A stretch of DNA of 64,000 nt from Pedococcus dokdonensis. GTDB taxonomy: Bacteria > Actinomycetota > Actinomycetes > Actinomycetales > Dermatophilaceae. The position numbers were made by a program, and so were the translations under genes. Below, one piece after another: positions 60,170 to 64,000 of the stretch (positions within the stretch are counted from its first letter, which is position 1; each line of letters begins with the position of its first letter). The notes under the pieces are model-generated. The model saw only the letters and a list, made by a program, of their open reading frames with translations. It made no database searches and was not told the origin of the DNA. The stretch covers positions 1,054,001 through 1,118,000 of the forward strand of contig NZ_LT629711.1 of assembly GCF_900104525.1 (NCBI RefSeq), written 5' to 3'.

Positions 60170-60655
60170 CTAGCCCGTGCAGTTCCGCATGGCGACGGCT
60201 CGCCATCCCGCGACGGAGGGCAGGATCCGCTTCTGGTAGCAGGTGGATGTGGACGCGCCGTCGCGCCAAAGCGAGGCGATGGCGTTCAGTATCGACTTTG
60301 CCGACGGAACGCCGACCAGCGAACAGATCATCCGGGCCACCGTCCCCGCGTACCCGGGGACTTTGCCGAGCGCCGTGCACGTGTAGACGTAGCCCAGTCC
60401 CCCAGACCCAAGCAGCGCCGACGCGACGGCCTTCGCCTCGGCACCCGTCACATTCAGATAGACGCCCCACCCGTACGTCAGGCGGAGGTAGTCGTCCGCG
60501 TAGCTGTCACCCAGTGCGTCACCAGTGACTTCTCGCCCCGCGTAGCCTTCGGTGAGATTCGGCTCGGGCACAAGCTCGATCAGCGGTCCGTCCGGGGTCA
60601 TGACGGGCCTGTCACCCCCATCCCCGGCTGCTGCCGAGGCTTGTGTGACCCTCAC
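60170..60655 (-). CDS. Mature part of a secreted Cys protein, first gene of cassette B
   Basis: 161 residues in this frame. YGWGVYLNVTGAEAKAVAS, YVYTCTALGKVPGYAGTV, ARMICSLVGVPSAKSIL, STSTCYQKRILPS and the end AMRNCTG give four cysteines spaced as in cassette A. The start GTG 60655 overlaps the stop of a signal-peptide ORF (60652-60750) as GTGA; one base of shift would fuse them into a secreted protein of about 190 residues. The pattern (YLN..E..A, hydrophobic glycine-rich middle, final Cys) occurs in many uncharacterised actinobacterial secreted proteins. Confidence 0.65.
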   Translation of the reverse strand: MRVTQASAAAGDGGDRPVMTPDGPLIELVPEPNLTEGYAGREVTGDALGDSYADDYLRLTYGWGVYLNVTGAEAKAVASALLGSGGLGYVYTCTALGKVPGYAGTVARMICSLVGVPSAKSILNAIASLWRDGASTSTCYQKRILPSVAGWRAVAMRNCTG

Positions 60656-60750
60656 ACCTCACCTTGGACCGCCTGAGCCGGTTCGGCCTGACCTAGCGGG
60701 ACTGCGCCCGTCGTCACAACGAGCAACGCACCTACGATCAATCGTCTCAT
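60652..60750 (-). CDS. Signal-peptide ORF of the cassette B secreted protein
   Basis: MRRLIVGALLVVTTGAVPLG then QAEPAQAVQGEV: basic start, hydrophobic core and an AQA cleavage site. It stops where the mature frame begins. GGGGGAAG lies seven bases before ATG 60750. Almost certainly it was once the N-terminus of the following ORF. Confidence 0.6.
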   Translation of the reverse strand: MRRLIVGALLVVTTGAVPLGQAEPAQAVQGEV

Positions 60751-60844
60751 TGAGATCTTCCCCCGTGTTTCCTCAAGACTGGTCGGGCTGCGACACCGTT
60801 GTCCGCAGAATCAGCAACGTAGGAAGAGATGACTTCCTAGCCGA

Positions 60845-61284
60845 GTGACTGAGCGTGACTGACCAGATCTATACCGAACATTTACCTTCGAGCGTGCTCA
60901 GCGGCTGCCATCACCAGGCGCGGGAAGTCGGGTCATGGGTCGGATCGCGAGACTCACACCAGCCGCGCGAAGCGCCGTCGATAGTGTGGCGCGGTGCCCG
61001 ACGTGACCGCGCAGACACTCCTCGTGACCATCTCCGGTGAGGACCGTCCGGGCGTCACCAGCACGTTCTTCGACGCCATCGCCGACGTCGGCGCCGAGGT
61101 CCTCGACCTCGAGCAGGTCGTGGTCCGCGGCCACCTGACCCTGGCCATGCTGCTCTCGGCCGGCGAGTCACACGAGCGTCTGCGCAGCGTGCTGATCTCG
61201 GTCGGCCACGACCTCGACCTCAAGGTGAAGATCAAGTCGGGCACGGGCGACAGCCGACGCCGGCGCAGCGGCCGGGCCGCGGTC
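60845..61284. repeat. Downstream copy of the serB 5' repeat
   Basis: Partner of 59431-59880. This copy includes the intact promoter and the first 97 codons of the functional serB. Confidence 0.9.
60982..60987 (+). promoter_or_regulatory. -10 element of serB
   Basis: TAGTGT, six bases before GTG 60994; the upstream repeat copy has GACTGT at the same place. Confidence 0.6.
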
Positions 61285-62223
61285 GTCGTCCTCGGCTCGC
61301 CCCTGCGCGCGAGCGGGGTGGCCGCCATCACGGCGCGGATCGCATCGCACGGCGCCAACATCGACCGCATCCGGCGCCTCTCGCGCTACCCCGTCACGAC
61401 CGTCGAGTTCGACGTGTCAGGCGCCGATGTCGACCGGCTGCGCCGCGAGCTCGCGATGGAGTCGAGCGTGCACGGGCTCGACATCGCGGTGGCGGCAGGC
61501 GGCCTCGCCCGCCGCGGCCGTCGGCTCGTGGTGATGGATGTCGACTCGACCCTCATCCAGGACGAGGTGATCGAGCTGCTCGCGAGCCATGCCGGTCGCG
61601 AGGCCGAGGTCGCAGCGGTCACGGCCGCCGCGATGCGGGGTGAGCTCGACTTCGCCGAGAGCCTTCGCGAGCGGGTAGCCGCGCTCGAGGGGCTTCCGGT
61701 GTCCGTGCTCGACGACGTCCGCCAGGCGGTCCAGTTCACCCCCGGCGCCCGCACCCTCGTCCGCACCCTGAAGCGCCTGGGGTTCACCGTGGCGATCGTC
61801 TCCGGGGGCTTCATCGAGGTCGTCGAGGACCTCGCTCGCGAGCTCGACATCGACCACGCCCACGCCAACCGCCTCGAGGTGCGCGACGGCATACTCACCG
61901 GGCGCCTCGTCGGGGACATCGTGGACCGGGCGGGCAAGGCCCAGGCGCTGCGCCGGTTCGCCGCCGAGGCGGGTCTCCCGCTGTCGCGCACGGTCGCCAT
62001 CGGCGACGGGGCCAACGACCTCGACATGCTCGAGGCGGCTGGCCTCGGGGTGGCCTTCAACGCCAAGCCGGTCGTGCGCGAACAGGCCGACACGGCGGTC
62101 AACGTGCCCTACCTCGACGCGGTGCTCTACCTGCTCGGCATCACCCGTGAGGAGATCGAGGAGGCGGACGAGGCGGACGGCACGCCGACCCCCGCTCCGC
62201 CGATTCCCACGCCTGACTCCTAG
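60994..62223 (+). CDS. serB: Phosphoserine phosphatase SerB with two ACT domains
   Basis: 409 residues. Two ACT domains occupy 1-165 (LLVTISGEDRPGVTS, then a second beginning VVVLGSPLRASGVAA); the HAD phosphatase follows with VVMDVDSTLIQDEVIE (near 181), IVSGGFIEVVEDLA, and AIGDGANDLDMLEAAGLG. It releases serine from phosphoserine, the last step of serine synthesis; ACT domains usually bind serine as inhibitor. Its first 290 bases are repeated upstream. Its stop codon TAG is part of the -10 element of the cyanophycinase gene. Confidence 0.96.
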   Translation: MPDVTAQTLLVTISGEDRPGVTSTFFDAIADVGAEVLDLEQVVVRGHLTLAMLLSAGESHERLRSVLISVGHDLDLKVKIKSGTGDSRRRRSGRAAVVVLGSPLRASGVAAITARIASHGANIDRIRRLSRYPVTTVEFDVSGADVDRLRRELAMESSVHGLDIAVAAGGLARRGRRLVVMDVDSTLIQDEVIELLASHAGREAEVAAVTAAAMRGELDFAESLRERVAALEGLPVSVLDDVRQAVQFTPGARTLVRTLKRLGFTVAIVSGGFIEVVEDLARELDIDHAHANRLEVRDGILTGRLVGDIVDRAGKAQALRRFAAEAGLPLSRTVAIGDGANDLDMLEAAGLGVAFNAKPVVREQADTAVNVPYLDAVLYLLGITREEIEEADEADGTPTPAPPIPTPDS

Positions 62224-62226
62224 GCT
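62221..62226 (+). promoter_or_regulatory. -10 element of cphB overlapping the serB stop
   Basis: TAGGCT, six bases before ATG 62233; its first three bases are the serB stop codon. Confidence 0.5.
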
Positions 62227-62232
62227 GACCCA

Positions 62233-63093
62233 ATGGCACCAAAGCAGGGCCGCACGGTCCCCACCCTGTTCATCATCGGCGGAGCAGAGGACCGGGTCGG
62301 CAAGGCCACCGTGCTGCGTCGCTTCGTGCGACTGGCGGGCGGCAAGCGCTCCAGGATCGTGCTCATCCCCACCGCTTCCTCGTTCGAGAACGAGGTCGTG
62401 GAGTCCTACCGCGAGGTGTTCGCCCGGCTCGGCGCCCCCGAGATCGCCGTGGTCGACCCACCCAGTCGCAGCTCGGCACACGACCCCGAGCTCGTCGCGT
62501 TGCTCGACCAGGCGACCGGCATCTTCATGAGTGGCGGCAGCCAGCTCAAGCTCAGCCAGCGCTTCCCCGGCACGCCACTCGGAGACGCCCTCAAGCGGGC
62601 CCACGACAACGGCACCGTCATCGGAGGCACGTCGGCGGGTGCCTCGATCATGAGCCAGTTCATGATCTCGATGGGCGACGAGGGCGTGACCCCACGCCAG
62701 CGGTACGGCCAGCTGACCGCGGGTCTCGGGCTGATCGACGGCGTGATCATCGACCAGCACTTCGCCCAGCGGTCCCGCTACGGCCGGCTCATGGCGATGG
62801 TGGCCGCCTCCCCCAACCTGATCGGTGTGGGGATCGACGAGGACACGGCGATCGAGGTGCGCGACCGGCGCTACTTCACCGTCCACGGCAGCGGTGTCGC
62901 ATTCGTCCTGGACTGTCGCAGTGCCGAGTCCGACGCACCCGACGCGCGCCGAGGTGCGCCGCTCATGGTGTCGGGCGCGGTGGTGCACTCGCTGCCCGCA
63001 GGCGCTACGTTCGATCTCTCCGACGTCCGCCTCGTCGACTTCGTCGAGAAGCACCCCGATGTCGCGGTGGCCCTCGCGACGGCCAAGGCCTGA
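62233..63093 (+). CDS. cphB: Cyanophycinase
   Basis: 286 residues of the S51 peptidase family. TLFIIGGAEDRVGK, ATGIFMSGGSQLKL, VIGGTSAGASIMS (catalytic serine in GTSAGA) and IDQHFAQRSRYGRL are the diagnostic motifs. It cuts cyanophycin (multi-L-arginyl-poly-L-aspartate) into beta-Asp-Arg dipeptides. The gene precedes cphA by 42 bases; both are probably expressed together for turnover of the nitrogen store. Confidence 0.95.
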   Translation: MAPKQGRTVPTLFIIGGAEDRVGKATVLRRFVRLAGGKRSRIVLIPTASSFENEVVESYREVFARLGAPEIAVVDPPSRSSAHDPELVALLDQATGIFMSGGSQLKLSQRFPGTPLGDALKRAHDNGTVIGGTSAGASIMSQFMISMGDEGVTPRQRYGQLTAGLGLIDGVIIDQHFAQRSRYGRLMAMVAASPNLIGVGIDEDTAIEVRDRRYFTVHGSGVAFVLDCRSAESDAPDARRGAPLMVSGAVVHSLPAGATFDLSDVRLVDFVEKHPDVAVALATAKA

Positions 63094-63135
63094 CTGACCC
63101 ACCGCCTCGCACTGCCCGACCCGCAAGGAGATCCC

Positions 63136-64000
63136 ATGGCAGATCGCCCCACCCCCACCGGTCCAGCCGCCCCGAGCTCTCGATCGTGGAGTCGCGGGTC
63201 TACCGCGGCGGGAACGTCTGGTCCTACAGCCCGGCGATCCACCTGGTCGTCGACCTGGGCGTGCTGGAGGCGTACCCCACGGACACCCTCGACGGTTTCA
63301 CCGACCGGCTCGTCGAGCTGCTGCCGAACCTCGAGAACCACACCTGCTCCCGCGGGGTGAAGGGCGGCTTCATCGAGCGGCTGCGAGAGGGCACCTGGCT
63401 GGGCCACGTCTCCGAGCACGTGGCGCTGCAGCTCCAGCAGGAAGCCGGTCACGACCTCCGCCGGGGCAAGACCCGTGCGGTCAAGGGACAGACCGGCCGT
63501 TACAACGTCATCTACGACTACCTCGACGAGGCGGTCGGCCTCGCCGCAGGCACGCTCGCGGTCAGGCTGGTCAACCACCTCGTCCAGGCCGAGGAGGGCT
63601 TCGACTTCTCCGAGGAGCTCGACCTCTTCCTGCGGCGGGCGCAGCGCACCGCGTTCGGCCCGTCCACGGGTGCCATCCTGGAGGAGGCCGTCTCGCGGGA
63701 CATCCCCTACATCCGGCTCAACTCCGCCTCCCTGGTGCAGCTCGGCCAGGGCGTCCACGCCCAGCGCATCCGCGCCACGATGACGTCGAAGACCGGCGCC
63801 CTCGCCGTCGACATCGCCAGCGACAAGGACATGACGACCCGGCTGCTCGGCTCGGCCGGTCTGCCGGTCCCGAAGCAGGAGACCGTCCGCACCGCCGACG
63901 GTGCGGTGGCGGCAGCCAAGCGGATCGGTTACCCGGTCGTGGTCAAGCCGCTCGACGGCAACCACGGTCGTGGGGTGTGCCTCGACCTCACCGACGAGGA
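63136..64000 (+). CDS. cphA: Cyanophycin synthetase CphA (partial, frameshifted near its start)
   Basis: CphA adds Asp and Arg alternately to cyanophycin with ATP. ATG 63136 has AAGGAG five bases upstream and begins MADRPTPTGPAAP; the family start then requires ELSIVESRVYRGGNVWSY, which is in another frame from 63174. One missing C in the run before 63174 explains this. Visible are the N-terminal domain (LLPNLENHTCSRG, GTWLGHVSEHVALQLQQEAG) and the start of the ATP-grasp domain (GYPVVVKPLDGNHGRGV). About two thirds of the gene lies beyond the window. Confidence 0.92.

Noticed and set aside
58249..60990. Insertion sequence or prophage remnant to explain the low-GC stretch
   Set aside because: No transposase, integrase, terminal inverted repeat or tRNA-end duplication is seen; the repeat involved is the serB 5' end.

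Overview
The window comes from a high-GC actinobacterium. Several genes point that way independently: the complete Pup-proteasome set (pafA, dop, pup, prcB, prcA, mpa/arc), a mycothiol ligase (mshC) in its usual actinobacterial neighbourhood, two F420-type luciferase-like oxidoreductases, and a TauE/HipA/DUF3037/DUF3090/SCO1664 family content. The overall flavour suggests Micrococcales, perhaps Intrasporangiaceae, but that family-level placement is a guess. Many genes have a TANNNT hexamer 6-9 nt before the start codon, which is the layout of leaderless transcripts.

Layout. 1-10 kb: pafA (cut by the window edge), two coiled-coil proteins of DivIVA type, a reductase, a peroxiredoxin, a dienelactone hydrolase and the operon dop-pup-prcB-prcA on the minus strand. 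10-17.6 kb: esterase, a divergent PRPP synthetase, DUF3054, a sterol-desaturase-like enzyme, the proteasome ATPase, a frameshifted trmI and a site-2 protease. 17.6-27.5 kb: metH, a RecB-like nuclease, a HAD phosphatase, PAC2, then mshC with its three usual partners. 27.7-43.8 kb: acyltransferase, corA, uppP, LLM oxidoreductase, aldo/keto reductase, M20 peptidase, tRNA-Leu(GAG), phosphodiester glycosidase, TauE, two paralogous 62-aa CxC proteins, ald, an ATP-dependent DNA ligase, a MarR-MFS pair and a HipA-DUF3037 pair. 43.8-58.2 kb: sugar ABC importer (two permeases and a lipoprotein, no ATPase), rRNA/tRNA 2'-O-methyltransferase, two TauE proteins, stomatin/NfeD, an ABC ATPase, a REC-flavoprotein fusion, glgA and glgC back to back, and an LLM oxidoreductase. 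58.2-61 kb: a lower-GC stretch of small secreted and membrane proteins arranged as two tandem cassettes. 61-64 kb: serB, cyanophycinase and the start of cyanophycin synthetase.

The two most unusual things seen are these. First, the octamer GTATGCCG occurs 32 times by hand count on the two strands (about 2 expected from base composition). It lies in frame inside genes, sometimes through the rare Ile codon ATA, and as inverted pairs forming four intergenic hairpins. That organisation resembles DNA-uptake sequences. Second, the 5' 300 bp of serB is repeated 1,404 bp upstream with only four differences, while the three-gene cassettes (secreted Cys protein, two-helix membrane protein, tiny membrane peptide) attached to each copy have hardly any sequence in common. 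This looks like an exchangeable cassette locus using serB as the homology arm.

Two conserved genes (trmI near 15.62 kb, cphA near 63.17 kb) are each broken by the loss of one base in a G/C run. This is most simply an assembly error, although real mutation cannot be excluded from the sequence alone.
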